Below, in pieces: positions 62,601-64,000 of a stretch of 64,000 bases of DNA. Every line of letters begins with the position of its first letter. Positions within the stretch are counted from its first letter, which is position 1. The stretch comes from Schistocerca nitens (taxonomy: Eukaryota; Arthropoda; Insecta; Orthoptera; Acrididae). The notes below the pieces were generated by a model, which worked only from the letters and a program-made list of their open reading frames with translations, searched no databases and was not told where the DNA came from. The stretch spans positions 14,645,140 through 14,709,139 of the forward strand of contig NC_064623.1 in assembly GCF_023898315.1 (NCBI RefSeq), given 5' to 3'. The position numbers were made by a program, and so were the translations under genes.

Positions 62601-63822
62601 GAGCTGGCATGCCTTCACATGTAAGTTAATATCAAATGAAACGCTTAAACTTGATTTCCTGAAAATAATTTTTTTTTAAATATTTGACCTATCATTTCAG
62701 GAATTATTACAGGTACGTATATCTAATTTCACACTACGTTACCTCTTAATATACTGTTGCTGCCGAACCACCAAAACACTTCTACCTACAGAAGCAAATG
62801 CGGAGTTAAAAAAATGATTATAAATGTTTTAGAAATCACAACTAAATAATTATTTGTCTGTATATTATGATTCTGCGTCAGCAATGAGAAAAGGAGTGAA
62901 ACTATACTTCCCAAAAATTTCAGATCTCTATCTGTCAAAGGTTCTGAGATACTGGGTCAGTTGCGTTAGGCTCTAACATGTCACACGCTACGGTTACGGC
63001 TGCAAATACGCAGAAAATAAGAATAAATATGTAGCACATTAATAACGTTTGTTTCATTTAAAAAGCTTTAACAGTTCTCCCATTAAAAAATATCTGAGGC
63101 ATTACTTTCCAGGATGCCTTCGCATTTGTGGGTGTTCAGAAGAGGTGTTGTCTCCATTCTATGGGCAATATTTGGACGACCGACCCAGACGTTCTGTTCA
63201 GATACAGACAGTCGTTCTGTTACATGTACTCGCCGTCTCGACTCCAACCAGACTGTTAACTATTAGTCCTTTGGCACAGCTATTTGTAGATAAGTTCGAA
63301 TCCTAGTACCCCTTGCGACCTTTCACACAAACTTCTGGTGTTTCTCAGCTGTTCTGATGAGACGCCAGCCGAGACGTTAATTAACTGAGTGCCGGACCAC
63401 AGGACTCGTTTAACGGTGCGGGCCAGGGTGACACTCGATTTTGGAATCGATATTTATGTTTTTTTTTAATAAATTAACAATCAAATTGCAAAATTTACTT
63501 TAGACCTTTATTGTACACCCTTAAGATGTCGATAAAATGAACATCACTCTAGGCTAATTTGTGGCCCCTCAGTCGGAAAGCCACTTAACATTCCGCTTTA
63601 AAACTCATTTTGCTCGCAACGTGAAATAAACCGACGCTGGCGCCACTTCCACGAAAGGCCTTCGCTGCGTGGAAGGGTGTTTGGCGGGAGCTCTGAACGC
63701 CACAATTTTCAACCTAGAACAAAATTTCAAAAACTGCTTTGAAACTTATGTAGGATCTTTTCTTTTCTAAAAAAATTGGTTTTTAGCAAAATGGTGGCAC
63801 TTGTAAATAATTAAACTATATA
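62601..63822. other. Stretch without a supported gene
   Basis: AT-rich in the first part. The ORF at 63,049-63,306 has no recognisable motif. No repeat with another copy in the window was seen. Confidence 0.5.
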
Positions 63823-64000
63823 TGTTGTTGTTGTTGCGGTCTTCTTTCCTGAGACTGGTTTGATGCAGCTCTCCATGCTAATCTATCCTGTGCAAGCTTC
63901 TTCATCTTCCAGTACCTACTGCAACCTACATCCTCCTGAATCTGCTTAGTGTATTCATCTCTTGGTCTCCCTCTACGATTTTTATCCTCCACGCTGCCCT
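63823..64000 (-). mobile_element. RTE-like LINE 3' end (subfamily B), cut by window edge
   Basis: A (TTG)n tail at 63,823-63,835 is followed on the minus strand by the C-terminal coding end (the gagactggtttgatgcagct block equals AASNQSQ). It continues beyond the window. Confidence 0.9.

Noticed and set aside
1..64000. CRISPR array, bacterial operon, or integrated virus
   Set aside because: No regularly spaced repeats and no viral structural or replication genes were recognised. Repeats are SINEs, LINEs and DNA transposons of eukaryotic type.

Overview
The window looks like a gene-poor, transposon-rich stretch of a large insect genome. The repeats are of the kind I associate with grasshoppers and locusts (Acrididae, probably Schistocerca); the genus is inference from the repeat style, since no species marker is present. 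There is no operon structure, CRISPR array or bacterial-type gene.

One host gene stands out. It lies on the + strand, spans about 22 kb and has four short GC-rich coding exons: 24,298-24,315, 34,077-34,257, 42,512-42,759 and 46,419-46,538. A TATA box lies about 100 bp upstream of the ATG. Splice phases agree at all three junctions (0, 1, 0) and give one uninterrupted 188-residue secreted protein. It has a signal peptide, a Lys-Arg site, a Pro/Tyr-rich segment, a long Ala-rich (over 50% Ala) probably helical region, and a Val/Pro-rich tail ending in KKDWNPWG. The first intron interrupts the signal peptide after six codons, as in many insect cuticular protein genes, so an alanine-rich cuticular protein is the best guess. 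A secreted prohormone is a less likely alternative. The introns (9.8, 8.3 and 3.7 kb) consist largely of transposon debris.

Layout. 1-24 kb upstream: RTE-like and CR1/Jockey-like LINE fragments, three Tc1 elements (one with an intact transposase at 4,602-5,624), a mariner pseudogene, a 2.8-kb element with 290-bp inverted repeats and nested insertions (17,584-20,396), and an internally deleted inverted-repeat element ending about 360 bp from the TATA box. 24-46.5 kb: the host gene with its transposon-filled introns. 46.5-64 kb: split LINEs, mariner elements (one with an open 345-codon transposase carrying a suspected in-frame deletion at the active site), a CR1-like LINE with one internal stop, a second copy of a repeat also present at 35.7 kb, a tRNA-like fold-back repeat, and a Mutator-like transposase fragment.

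At least six tRNA-like or SINE families occur; the commonest has 13 recognisable copies plus one fragment, eight of them with clear target-site duplications. Inverted duplications recur as a form of transposon decay (3.34-3.98 kb, 30.83-31.04 kb, 61.1-61.8 kb). Coordinates of decayed elements are approximate; those of the host exons and the target-duplication-bounded elements were counted from the sequence.
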